The notes beneath the pieces are model-generated. The model saw nothing but the letters and a program-made list of their open reading frames with translations. It made no database searches and was not told the DNA's origin. A program made the translations under genes and the position numbers. DNA of 64,000 nt from CAVWXT01 sp963759115 (lineage in GTDB: Bacteria; Planctomycetota; Planctomycetia; Pirellulales; Thermoguttaceae), in the NCBI GenBank assembly GCA_963759115.1, contig CAVWXT010000006.1:248001-312000 (forward strand). Reading direction: 5' to 3'. Shown here in pieces: positions 17,806 to 28,724 of the stretch (within the stretch, counting starts at the first letter, position 1; the number at the start of each line of letters is the position of its first letter).

Positions 17806-20001
17806 CTACAGTTCTGCCGGGCCAGACTCCTTGAGCACCGCAGGCGGTTTTTCCTGCGGGCCCGTGTCGGCTGGCCCCATTTCCTGCGGGCCTTTCTCCG
17901 GCGTCGGCGGCATTGCCGCCGGCAGCGGCTTGTCGTCCAACAGCGAACGCAGCAGGGCAAAGAGCACGTCGTAGCGGGCCTTCACCGTGGCGTCCGGCTC
18001 GAGCATCCAATGCTCGCCCATCCGCGTGTCGTTCCACAGCGACCCGAAGCCGACGGCCATGACCGACCCCTTGCCGTGCTTGGCCGTGGCGGCGACCGGC
18101 AGCTTGTCGAGCTTCCCAACCGGCTGCCCGCCGGTCACCTCGTTGGCAGCCGGCGACATCGACGACCGGCAACTGCGGCCGTCGTGCTCAGCTTGCCCTT
18201 CCACGCGCGATCGTGATGGATCGACAGCCCAAACGGCCAGAGCAGGCTGTTGGCCGTCGAGCCGGCGTTCTCCGGCGAGTCGATCACCAGCAGCTTGCCG
18301 CCGCTGGTCGACGTACTGGGTCAATTGTTCGCGGAACTCCTCGGTGACCGACCGGCTGGGGCAGATGACCACCAGCGCGTCGCCCGAGAAGGCTTCGGGC
18401 CCTTCTTTGCGCACCGTGTAGCAGCCGAGTCGGGCGATCCATTGCTTCCAGCAGCCCGTAGCCTTCGCCGTCGCCCTGGGTGTACAGCGCCCTTGGAGAG
18501 CGGCACGGTCGAGATGGTGCGGTCGATGACGACGCAGCGTTGGGGACGGACGCATTCGGGCGTGGGCATGGCCCAGCGGTGAGCCGCAGTCGACGGCCAG
18601 CGAGGCCGCCACCCAGCCGCACGCGCCGGCCGCCAGCAGGACCAGCCACGCTCCCGTCGTGGCGGAATGGCCGTTGCTCGCCGAGCGAAGGGCGTCATGC
18701 AACTGCCTCCCCAACTTCCGCCCCAACGAATGGCCTCCGGCGACCAGCGCCATCCACAGTCCGGCCGCCAGCGGCGGCAATCCCAGCAGCAGCAGCCACG
18801 GGCGCGGATCGAGCGGCGGATTGGCGTGGTTGAGCCATTCGACCATGCCCAGCATCAGTTCCGCTTTGCCCGGCTGAAACACGCAGAAGTTCGAGAAGAT
18901 CGTCGAGTCGGTGAAGGCCACGGCCCGGCCCTGCCCGTGCCGCGCCGCCCACGCTTGGACGAACGCGCCGTAGCGCATTTCCGGGCAGTGCTGGGGAACG
19001 GGATGGAAGTTTTCGTGGTGGTATTCGGGCCCCATGCTCCACAGGCCGGTGTTGGCGATGACCGGCCGGCCGCGGCTGTGGCCCGGATCGATCGAGCACG
19101 AGACGGCGAAATCCATCGGCGGGATGTGCTGCACGATCGGATGCGGCAGCGCCGGCGGCACGTACGACTCGTCGTAGGGCGATTCGCTCGAAACTGAACA
19201 GCAGATCGTCGCGGAAGATGAAGCCCATCGGCCGGGTGATGTCGTTCATGTCGTGGCCGATCGCTCGAAGTTCGTGTGATCGCCGATCAGCAGCAGCCCG
19301 CCGCCCTGCTCGACGAACCGCACCACGGCGTCGGCTTCCGTCCTGGCTGTAGCGCTCGGTGGGGATTTTGATGACCAGCACGTCGCACTTGGCCGAGCGT
19401 CTCGTCGTCGATCTTGTCCTTCTCCAGCAGCCGCGACATCTGGTAGTACTGGCCGAGATAGTCGTAGATCGCCGCGTAGTTGTAGCCCGAAGCCTCGCCG
19501 AAAGCTTCGGCTCGCCGAACCACTTGGTGTCGTAGGGCTTGGTGGTCGGCTCCCAGTTGGAGTGCCGCTCGACGACCATCACGCGGCCGTCCCGGCGCGC
19601 GCCGACCGGGTTCCAGTAGATCGCCGCCGTGAACAGGGCGACGGCCAGGGCGATCAGACCGGCGGCGAGGAACAGGGGACGGGCGAGAAATGATGAATGA
19701 TGAGTGATGAAGGATGAAGGATGAACGGACAGGTCCTCGTCTCCCCGCTCTGTCGCTCCTTGTCCTTCGTCTCCCGCGTCCCTCGTTCATCGTCCCCCGC
19801 CCCTCGTCCCGCGTCCCCTACTCGCACGAATCGCCAGGCCAGCAGCACCGGCACGACCAGCAGCACCAACAGCATCCACGGCGAGAAGAAATGGTTCATC
19901 GCGTGCAAGGGCCGGTCGGGATCGGAACGCAGCACGCGGTGCAGATAGAGGGCCATCAGCAGCCCCGCCCGCAACGGCAGCCAGGCAGAGCACGATCAGG
20001 G

Positions 20002-20030
<29 letters not shown>
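17806..20030 (-). pseudogene. Membrane protein with DUF4350/GATase-like domain, multiply frameshifted
   Basis: Protein-like sequence switches frame several times. N-terminal membrane segments ('LPLRAGLLMALYLHRVLRSD', 'FFSPWMLLVLLVVPVLLAWR') are followed by a Rossmann/amidotransferase-like part ('DVLVIKIPTERYSQ', 'VRFVEQGGGLLLIGDHTNFE' spread over frames) and a well-preserved section ('VSCSIDPGHSRGRPVIANTG', 'GRAVAFTDSTIFSNFCVFQP'), then another membrane segment ('PLAAGLWMALVAGG'). This matches DUF4350-type auxiliary membrane proteins that sit beside ABC transporters of the Gld type. The 5' boundary is approximate. Downstream is a non-coding gap to 17719. Confidence 0.5.
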
Positions 20031-20742
<712 letters not shown>

Positions 20743-20764
20743 GTCGTGACTCCTGCGTAATCAT

Positions 20765-23477
20765 TCATTCCGTGTCTTCGTCGTCGGCCTTCGCGTCTTC
20801 GGCCGGGCTGTCCTTCGCGGGACCGGCCTTGCCGGCGGCCGGCGGCGGATTCCACGGCTTCTGCCCGGCCACCACGCGGCTGAGCAGCCATCGCCAGAAG
20901 CGGATGTTGTCGGGGATCGTGCTCTCGGCCGTTTCGAGATTCTCGTTGCTGGCGAAGTGCGTGTCGCCGATCACGACGACCGATCCCGCCCTGCTCGGAG
21001 TGGCTGACGACGATCGGCCGCTCGTTCTTCCCGTCGGACCAGACGACCCAATCTTGTCGGCTCGGACGCCGTCGCACTCCACCGGCCAGCCGGCATAGAA
21101 CTGGACGTACCGATTGTCGCTGGCCTTCGCCGAACAACTGCCGAAAGCGCCCAGCGGCTCCGGCTCGCGGCGTCTTCGCCCGGCGGGACCGGCGAGGGCG
21201 GAACCTTGAAATCGAAATCGGCCAACAGCGGGGCACTGGGCCGGGCCTCTTCCGCGCCCACCATGCAGATGAACGTCCCGCCGCCGGCGACGAAACTCGT
21301 TGACGGCGTCGCGCTCCGCGGCGCGAGAACTCCCGGGCCGGCGCGATCGAGATCAACAGTCCCGGCCCGCTCCAGCCGCTCCGGCGTCAGGTCCGGCGCC
21401 AACAGCGGCAAGTAGCCCTGCCGCATCAGCGTCCGCAGCAGGCCGGCAATGCCGTGGTTGGTCCACAAGTCGCTGCTGTAGGCTTCCAGGTGCGAGGCGT
21501 CGATATAGGCGACGTTGTTGAGAGCTGTTGGGCGCGTGCAGCGGCCGTCGGGCAGCACGCGGCCCGACCAGTACCCGGCCGCCGTGCAACAGATCAGCGA
21601 CACGGCCAGACCGTGGACGTCAGCATGACTTGCCACGCCGCCGGCCGCAGGGCCAGCAGCGCGGCCATCGCCAGCAGCGCCGCCAAGCCCAGCAATTGCC
21701 GCCAGAGGGCCTGCGGACTCGACGGCCGGTTGGCCAGGTAGCCCAACAGGCGGCCGACAAAGGGATAGGCGTTGGCGAGCATCTCGTTGTGCAGCGGCGA
21801 CGTGTCGCCGAGCACGAAGACCCGCCCCTGGCCCAACGGCTGCTCGGCGGCCAACACCAGGTCGCCCAACAGCTCGCCGGCGTTGTAGTACGACACGCCG
21901 GTGCCGACGGCGTCGCTGCCCGGATCGCTCCATCCCCAGCGGCCCACCAGCACCGGCCGGGCCGGCCAGCGCGTGCGGATCGACGAGCCCAACTCCAAGC
22001 CGAACCGGTTCCGCAGATCGTCGATGCCGGCGGTGGCCGGATGCGCGAGCACCTCGTACGACTGCTCCCAATTGCCGGTCCGCGTGACGGCCGTGTCGTA
22101 GCGGACCTGCATCGCCGTGGGCTGCAACACGTCGTTGAAACTGCTCAGCGAGTTCGCCTTCGTGAATCGCCGGCTCGGCCACCAGCAGCAGCGAGCCGCC
22201 GCGGCGCACGTAGTCCCAAACGCGCTCGAGCGTCTCCTCCGGCCACGGCTCGTCGGGGTGCAGCAGCAGCAGGACGTCGGCCGCGGCGAGGTCCTGCTCC
22301 GAAAGGTCCTTCGACTTGATGAACTTGCCGCCCAGGCTCTCCACAAACACCGGCAACATCCCGTAGAAGCCGTCGACCTGGGAGTCGTACTCCGGCTTGA
22401 GCCAATTGAGATAGCCTTTCTCGTAGGCGACGATCGTCTTGCCCTTCAGGTCCGACTTGTTCACGGCCAGCGCGACCAGCAGCGTCGCGGCCACGGCCAG
22501 CAACGCGCGGGCCAAACCGAAAGAGCATGTCCGCCGCCAATACCGAGCCCGGCATCTCTTCCTTCTCCTCCTTCTCCTTCTGTTTCTTCAACTTCTTCGG
22601 GTCGAGCTCGATCACCGGCAGCCACGGCGCGCCGCGGAACATCACCGCGGCGATCGCGCCGTGGATCAACACCGCCAGCAGCGGCACGTTCCACGGGATC
22701 AGCATCCGCAGCCCGTTGCTCCAGGTCCAGATGCCGACGTGGTTGATGTCGGATTCCGGCGGCACGACCATGTCGGGCAGCGCGGCGAGCAACTTTTCCG
22801 AATGGGCAAGCACGGCCAAATACACAAAATGGCCGACGACGATGGCCGCGGCGGCCCAAAGTGCGCGGGCACGACGCGGCGGGGCCGTACAGATCAGCCA
22901 GCCAGCGTAGATGGCCGCCATCAGGACCAGGAAGTCGAGCCCGCCGAAGGTCGCGCCGACTTCCAACGGACTGCCTGCCAGCCAGCCGGCCAGCCGCCCC
23001 AACATCCAGCCCTTGGCAGATCGGCGGCAAGCCAGACGGTGGGAATCGAGTCGCAGGCGAAGCGAAACAGCCCGAGCGCCGTCGGCGGCCAAGGCCGCGA
23101 TCAGCGCCACGCGGCCCGTCAGGCCGCGGCTGACCTGGGCAATGGCCGCCAACACGACGGCCACGGCCAACACGTTGACGGCCGGCAAGGTCGAGGCGGT
23201 AAAGAGCAGGCCGAGAATCGCGCCGCCTGCCAGAATTGCCCAGGTTCCGAAGCGAGCGATTGTCGCGCGGCCACGCGGCCACGATGGCCACGGCCAAGGC
23301 GAGCCAGGTCAGCGCGTGCTGCAGCGGATGGCCCAGCAGGCCGGTCGAGCCGGCCGCGAACCACGCGGCGACCATGCCGGCCACGAGAATGACAATCGCC
23401 GGCGGCGCAGCGACCGTGCAGACCTGCTCGGCGCGATTATTCTGATCGTCGTGGAGTGTAGCTGTCGCCATAAGCAA
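20765..23477 (-). pseudogene. Large membrane protein with two DUF4350-like domains, multiply frameshifted
   Basis: Starts near 23477 (MLMATATLHDDQNNRAEQ). Several transmembrane helices follow ('PPAIVILVAGMVAAWFAAGS', 'FGTWAILAGGAILGLLFTAS', 'RALWAAAAIVVGHFVYLAVL'), then a Lys/Glu-rich cytosolic stretch, a helix ('LARALLAVAATLLVALAVNK') and a soluble domain ('DVLLLLHPDEPWPEETLERV', 'RGGSLLLVAEPA'). A second soluble domain follows ('TSFVAGGGTFICMVGAEEAR'). Each frame break I resolved is best explained by one extra base, except one near 21615. It may have been two genes. Leader of the same minus-strand operon as the two genes below it. Role: probably envelope or transporter-associated; not certain. 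Confidence 0.5.
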
Positions 23478-23596
23478 TCATCCATGAAGATGCCGTAGTA
23501 TGCCGGCAACCGATGCGTTCGGCAAGGGGAGGATTCGTTCAGTCTCCCCGCCGTCGCCGGATTCGCGCCGCGTCCCCGCCGGATTCGGACATCGCT

Positions 23597-23620
23597 TAGC
23601 CCCCGCGTCCACGCGGGGTA
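23597..23620. repeat. REP hairpin, left of RAYT 1
   Basis: TAGCCCCCGCGTCCACGCGG followed by GGTA forms a hairpin with arms CCCCGCGT/ACGCGGGG. It matches in inverted orientation the hairpin at 24278-24303, on the other side of the transposase gene. Confidence 0.8.
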
Positions 23621-23657
23621 GATTGCGGGAAACGCATCCCAACGCTACGCTCTCTGT

Positions 23658-24251
23658 ATGGTCATCGCCTATCACGCAATCTTTGGGGCATACGGTTTCT
23701 GGCTTCCCAACGATCCGCGCGGTTCATGGTCCACCGAAGTCTGGGCACCCCATCTTCAACCCTTTGGCGAAGCGACCAAGGTCACTACGCGGCAATCATT
23801 GGCCGGCCGCGAACACGACCGTGCCCTGCGATTGGAAGCGAAGCAGCACCTCAAGTACCCGGCGGTCCGGTTCACCCAGCATCAAATCCACGTGATCGGC
23901 GACGCCTTCGCCTGGGCGGCGGAGACGTTGGGGCTCCCCGTGTATGCCTGTTCCATAATGCCCGACCACGTGCATCTGGTCTCTGGCCGAAACCGCGCGA
24001 CGGTGGAATATGTGGTTGGATTCCTGAAGCGAGCCGCAGCACGCCGACTCTCGGAGGACGGTACGCGCCCATTCCAGGACTGTCGACAGAGCAGCGGTCG
24101 CGTGCCGAGTCCCTGGGCGGCCGGCGGCTGGTATGTGTACTTGAACTTGCCCGGCGACGTGTTTCGTCGGATTCGGTATGTCGAGGAGAATCCGCCGAAG
24201 GCCGGGTTGCCCCCGCAACGGTGGCCGTTCGTGCAGCCGTATGCGCCGTAA
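23658..24251 (+). CDS. REP-associated tyrosine transposase (RAYT 1, Y1_Tnp)
   Basis: A 197-residue Y1 (HUH) transposase. The HUH metal-binding motif is 'YACSIMPDHVHLVSGRNRAT' (His-x-His), and the C-terminal 'VFRRIRYVEENPPKAGLPPQ' has the catalytic Tyr (RYVEENP is a hallmark of RAYTs). 'MVIAYHAIFGAYGFWLPNDP' is the typical start. It nicks single-stranded REP hairpins in the characterised family. Inverted REP hairpins flank it at 23597 and 24278. The gene is intact although both neighbours are shattered by frameshifts. Confidence 0.88.
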   Translation: MVIAYHAIFGAYGFWLPNDPRGSWSTEVWAPHLQPFGEATKVTTRQSLAGREHDRALRLEAKQHLKYPAVRFTQHQIHVIGDAFAWAAETLGLPVYACSIMPDHVHLVSGRNRATVEYVVGFLKRAAARRLSEDGTRPFQDCRQSSGRVPSPWAAGGWYVYLNLPGDVFRRIRYVEENPPKAGLPPQRWPFVQPYAP

Positions 24252-24277
24252 CCGCAACGGGCAGGTAACTCGCACGG

Positions 24278-24303
24278 TTATCCCCGCGAGGACGCGGGGG
24301 TTA
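24278..24303. repeat. REP hairpin, right of RAYT 1
   Basis: ATCCCCGCGAGGACGCGGGG with arms CCCCGCG/CGCGGGG, the inverted partner of the hairpin at 23597-23620 (they differ at two positions). It overlaps the region just after the stop of the acetate-CoA ligase gene on the other strand and may also act as its terminator. Confidence 0.8.
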
Positions 24304-24307
24304 AACA

Positions 24308-26482
24308 TTACACGCCGTTCCGCGTTCGCCGCAGCATGATGCGGCTGTCGGCCACCGAGCAGCCCTTGCCCTTGGCGTGGACGATCAGCGGGTTGATGTC
24401 GCAGCTCCGAAATCTCGGGATGGTTGCAGACCATCGCCGAGAGCCGCAGCAGCGTATCGACGATGGCGTCGATGTCGGAGGGCGGGTTGCCGCGGAAGCC
24501 GTCGAGCACCTTGAACGAGCGGATCTGCCGCACCATCCGCTCCGCCGAAATCTGCCACATCGGCGCCAGGCGGAAGGACACGTCCTTGAGCACCTCGACC
24601 AGCGTGCCGCCCAGGCCGAACATCATCAGCGGTCCGAACCGCGCGTCGCGGCTGGCGCCGAGGATCACTTCCACGCCCTTGCGGGCCATCTCCTCGACGA
24701 GGATCCCTTCGATCTTCGCGCCGGGAACGTGCTTCTCCACGTTGCTCGAGGATCTTCTTGTAGGCCGCGCGGGCCTCGTCGCCGCCGTGGACGTTGAGGA
24801 TCACTCCGCCGGCGTCGTACTTGTGGACCACGTCGGCCGACATCACCTTCATCACCACCGGCACGCCGAACGACTCGGCCGCCCGCGCGGCCTCGTCGGC
24901 GTTCGTGGCCACGGCGCTCTTCAACAGCGGCAGGCGGTAGCAGGCCAGCAGCGGGCGGCAGTCGGCCTGCGTCAGGTAGCGCTGCGGATGATCGTCGAGC
25001 AGGTCGGCGACGATCTTGCTGGGCGCCCTCGACGTCGAGGTCGTCGAAGACGGGCATCTCGCGGCGGGGGATTTCGTGCAAGGCGACCAGCCAGTTGGCG
25101 GCCGCCAGGCTCTTCACGCCGTCCTCGGGGAAGGGGTAGTTCGGCACGCCCGCCGTCGCGGAGGATCTCCACGCCCGGCGCCACGTCCTTCGCCCCCATG
25201 AACGAGCAGACCACCGGCTTGTTGATGCCCTTGACGGCCTCGGGCACCACGGCGGCCGTCTCTTCGATGTCGGTCATCGACTGCGGCGTGAGGATCACGA
25301 TGCCCATGTCGACGTTCTCGTCTTCCAGCACGGTGCGCACGGCGGCCTTGTAGCGGTCGGCGCGGGCGTCGCCGATCACGTCGATCGGGTTGCGCAGCGA
25401 GGCGGTGGCCGGGCAGCGACGGCTTGAGCTTCTGCCTTGGTGGCCTCGCTCAGCTCGGCCAGCTTCAGGCCGTGGCGCACGGCGGCGTCGGTGGCCATGA
25501 TGCCCGGCCCGCCGGCGTTGGTGACGATCGCCACGCGGCCGCCGCGGGGCAGCGGCTGCGTGGTGTAGAGGGCGGCGTAGTCGAACAGCTCGGCGATCGT
25601 GTCGACCCGCTGCACGCCGCTCTGGATCAACAGGGCGTCGTACACCGAATCGGAGCCGGCCAGCGAGCCGGTGTGGCTGCTGACGGCCTTGGCGCCCTTC
25701 GGGCGAGCGGCCCGACTTCAGGCACAGCATCGGCTTGTGCGTCTCCCAGAAGATGTCGCGGACCGTCTCGATGAACCGCCGGCCGTTGGTCACGTCCTCC
25801 AGGTACATGGCGATGACCGAGGTCTTCTCGTCCTTGGCCAGGTAGTCCAGCAGGTCGATCTCGTTGACGTCGGCCTTGTTGCCGAAGCTGATGAACTTGC
25901 TGAAGCCCATCTGCCGCTCCTCGGCGTAGTCGAGCACCGAGGTGCACAGGGCGCCGCTCTGCGAGAGGAAGGCCAGGTTGCCGGGCGTCGGGCATCTTGC
26001 GGCCGAAGGCGGCGTTCATGCGCACCGTCGGGATCGGTGTTGATCACGCCCAGGCAGTTCGGGCCGATCAGCGGAATGCCCGCCTCCCGCACCTTGTCGC
26101 GAAGCTTGCCCTCCAAGCGCCGCGCCCTTCGGCGCCGATCTCCTTGAAGCCGGCCGAGATCACCACCAGCGCCTTCACCCCCTTGGCGATCGCCTCGATC
26201 GACCACGCCCAGCACGCCGGCGGCGGGCACGATCAGCACGGCCAGGTCGATCGGGCCGGGAATGTCGGCCAGCGTGGCGTAGGCGTGCACGCCGAGAATG
26301 GCCTTGGCCTTGGGGTTTACCGGATACACCGAGCCGTTGAACTCGGCGTAGAGCAGGTTGCGAAAAATATCGTTGCCGACCGTGCCGGGCCGCGTGGAAG
26401 CCCCGACGACGGCGATCGATTGTGGATAAAAGACGGCATCAAGCTTGGGTGCAATTGCGGAGCGAACGGAATGATCCGGCAC
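24308..26482 (-). pseudogene. Acetate-CoA ligase (ADP-forming) family protein, multiply frameshifted
   Basis: A GTG start at 26482 with AGGAG upstream. Order of domains: CoA-binding ('SIAVVGASTRPGTVGNDIFR', 'DLAVLIVPAAGVLGVV'), succinyl-CoA-ligase-like ('FLSQSGALCTSVL' region, 'ISFGNKADVNEIDLLDYLAK', 'KPMLCLKSGRS'), then ATP-grasp ('ARAAESFGVPVVMKVMSADV', 'HKYDAGGVILNVHGGDEARA', 'RFGPLMMFGLGGTLVEVLKD'). The enzyme family makes acetyl-CoA from acetate, ATP and CoA or the reverse. About ten frame breaks occur, each fixed by deleting one base (for example ATGCC[C]GACG near 25990, GAAGG[G]CGCC near 25700). If these are assembly errors the gene is intact, about 720 residues. Confidence 0.75.
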
Positions 26483-26771
26483 GAACGGTTCTCCTCTTAT
26501 GTGTAAAGCCAAGGCGGCAAGACGCGAATCCCTTAGTATGCCGCCAATGCCGACGGGCCACAAGAGCCGGCGTGCGGGGGATGCTGGCCACCATGAATTG
26601 TCACAGACACAATTGACGAATTCAGACGCCGGACGAGACTGCGGCAGTTCGCAAGATGGTACCCGTGGGACAGGTTACCGACCTTTCCCACGGGTAGTCA
26701 ATTTTTCGCGTGCTAGATTTCGCGTGCTGGATGTGGCCCATTCCTTCGTGGCCCCGCAAGGTCATCGACGT

Positions 26772-27644
26772 TCAACTCGAATAGAACTCCCGCACGCGCA
26801 TCAGCACGTCGAAACCCTTGAGCTTGAGGCATTCCTCCAGGCAGCGCATGGCAGGGTGGTCGGGAGCGAGCAATTCATAGTTCCGCTTGACCGAACCGAT
26901 CACCATGTCGAGCCCCAGCGGCATGGCCTTGGTCAACAGCGCGCTCTCCAGGGCCCCCTTGACTGGCGAACCATCGCGGCACTTCGAGGGGAGCATCACC
27001 GTGAAATTGCTCAAGCCCACCGAGGCGTGGCAGCCGGCGAACGCGGCGTCCTTGTGGATCAACTCCAGCGCGCCGATAAGCCGGTGGATGTTGCCCTCCG
27101 AGTCGCTGCCCAAGGGGGCAATGCCCGGGTCAATGATGCAGTCGTCGTTCGTCGCGCCGGGGCAGCGGGCGAGAAAAGTCTTGACCAGTTGCTGCGCCGC
27201 CTCGAAAGTTTCCTGGGCCGTGTGGCAGGGCTTCGACCGGCCATCGACCACGTTCTCGGAAACCAGCAGGATCGGCTTGAACGGGCGAATCTTGTACAGG
27301 TCGAACATTTCCGCCCGCAGTGCGCTCACCGAATTGAGAATGGGCTTCTTGCCGCCGGTCCGACCGAGGTCGTAAGCCTCCAAACCGGCTTTGGCGATGG
27401 CCGGATCGGGCGTGTCGATCGACAGCGGCTTGGCTGTAACTCCTTGAACCTTCCGGACCATCTCGGCCATGAACTCCGGCGAGCGCGGGCCGATGTTCAC
27501 GTCGATGTAGGCCGCCCCCTTCTCATCTTGGCTGCGGGCCAACTCCAGAATGCCGTCGATGTCGCCGGCGTCGAAGAGTTTCTTCGTCGACGGCACCGAA
27601 TCGTTGATCGACTCACCGATAATGGTCAGACCGGGAAGCGGCAT
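26772..27644 (-). CDS. Methyltetrahydrofolate-type corrinoid methyltransferase (pterin-binding)
   Basis: A 290-residue TIM-barrel protein of the dihydropteroate synthase/MeTr superfamily. 'LTIIGESINDSV' at the start, 'GAAYIDVNIGPRSPEFM', 'KPLSIDTPDPAIAKAGL', 'KPILNSVSAL' and 'DDCIIDPGIAPLGSDSEGN' line the pterin-binding barrel as in MetH, AcsE and MtgA/MtvB. It transfers a methyl group between tetrahydrofolate and a cobalamin-bound protein. It lies 24 bp after the corrinoid protein gene, in one operon, so that protein is its partner. No MtaB/MtbB-type substrate methyltransferase is in the window. Confidence 0.88.
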   Translation of the reverse strand: MPLPGLTIIGESINDSVPSTKKLFDAGDIDGILELARSQDEKGAAYIDVNIGPRSPEFMAEMVRKVQGVTAKPLSIDTPDPAIAKAGLEAYDLGRTGGKKPILNSVSALRAEMFDLYKIRPFKPILLVSENVVDGRSKPCHTAQETFEAAQQLVKTFLARCPGATNDDCIIDPGIAPLGSDSEGNIHRLIGALELIHKDAAFAGCHASVGLSNFTVMLPSKCRDGSPVKGALESALLTKAMPLGLDMVIGSVKRNYELLAPDHPAMRCLEECLKLKGFDVLMRVREFYSS

Positions 27645-27668
27645 GAAAGGAATCCTCCGGGCTTCTTG

Positions 27669-28298
27669 CTAGGCCAATTTCCGCGCCAGCGCCACGGCGG
27701 CGTTGGCGTTGTCGCTGTAGCCGTCGGCGCCGATCTCGTCGGCATACTGCTGCGTAATGGGCGCGCCGCCGATCATGACCTTGGTCTTCTGGCGGATGTT
27801 CGCCTTCTCCAACGCCTGAACGACGTTTTTCATCATCGTCATGGTGGTGGTCAGCAGGGCCGAGAGGGCCACGATCGTGCCGTCCTTCTCCTTGGCCACT
27901 TCCACGAACCGCTCGGGGGACACGTCCACGCCCAGGTCGATCACCTGGAAGCCGCCCCCTTCGAGCATCGAGGCTACCAGGTTCTTGCCGATGTCGTGCA
28001 GGTCGCCCTGAACGGTGCCGATCACCACGCGGCCCACCGGCTCGGCCCCCGCCGCCGAGAGCAGCGGCGTAAGCAGCTCTAGCGAAACCTTCATTGCCCG
28101 GGCGGCGATCAGCAGCTCGGGCACGAAGTACTCGTTGCACTCGAACCGCTTGCCGACCTCGTCCATGGCCGGGATCATGTACTTCTGCACCAACTCGGAC
28201 GGATCGACCTTGGCCGCGATGGCCGTCTTGGTGACTTCCTCGGCCTTCTTGGCGTTGCCGGCCAGAATGGCATTGTAGAGTTCCGTGTAATCCGCCAT
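27669..28298 (-). CDS. Corrinoid (cobalamin-binding) protein of a methyltransferase system
   Basis: A 209-residue protein. An N-terminal helical cap domain ('AEEVTKTAIAAKVDPSELVQ', 'CNEYFVPELLIAARAMKVSL') is followed by a B12-binding Rossmann domain with the cobalt-ligating histidine in 'GDLHDIGKNLVASML' (DxHxxG) and later 'VMIGGAPITQQYADEIGADG' (GG motif). This is the MtbC/MtaC/MetH-like module that carries the methyl group. It forms an operon with the downstream pterin-binding methyltransferase. The start ATG 28298 fits the family; an upstream extension lacks support. Confidence 0.92.
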   Translation of the reverse strand: MADYTELYNAILAGNAKKAEEVTKTAIAAKVDPSELVQKYMIPAMDEVGKRFECNEYFVPELLIAARAMKVSLELLTPLLSAAGAEPVGRVVIGTVQGDLHDIGKNLVASMLEGGGFQVIDLGVDVSPERFVEVAKEKDGTIVALSALLTTTMTMMKNVVQALEKANIRQKTKVMIGGAPITQQYADEIGADGYSDNANAAVALARKLA

Positions 28299-28397
28299 GT
28301 GGCTGCTCCCTCGATAGAGACTCGTGTGTCGTGTGTGCAAGTCCATAATCCTAACGGCCTGCCGACCGGGGCACCAGTCCCCCCGGAGACCAACGCA

Positions 28398-28515
28398 GGG
28401 CCGATCAGTTATTCACTGTGGGAGGCGACTCCAGTCGCCGATTGCCCGAAAACTACTGCAAATCGGCGACTGGAGTCGCCTCCTACACGTCCTATTCGGG
28501 AAAACTGATCGGCCC
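28398..28515. repeat. 118-bp REPIN-like palindrome
   Basis: Outer arms GGGCCGATCAGTT (28398-28410) and complement (28503-28515), and inner perfect 23-bp arms starting GGAGGCGACTCCAGTCGCCG (28421-28443) with complement at 28461-28483. Each inner arm is itself a small hairpin (GCGACTCCAGTCGC). A diverged single arm recurs at 50596-50619 inside a coding gene. The rest of the 28299-28724 gap has nothing I can support. Confidence 0.85.
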
Positions 28516-28724
28516 TGGAGCCCAACGAACCCGCATTTCCACCCGTGCGTGGGGACAACCGGTGAAACCGCTGGCCGGCCCACATTCCCGCGATCTCGGG
28601 GGAACGTCTTGCAAGATTCACTGCGGCATGGTTCATTGGTCGCTGTGAGATCGCTCTGGCAGATCATTCCAGCGCTTGCCGTCGCGACAAATCTAGCATC
28701 CCAACCGACCAGGAGTCGAGCCAC

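Noticed and set aside
26499..28082. A 527-codon plus-strand frame
   Set aside because: It is antisense to the well-conserved methyltransferase and corrinoid protein genes.
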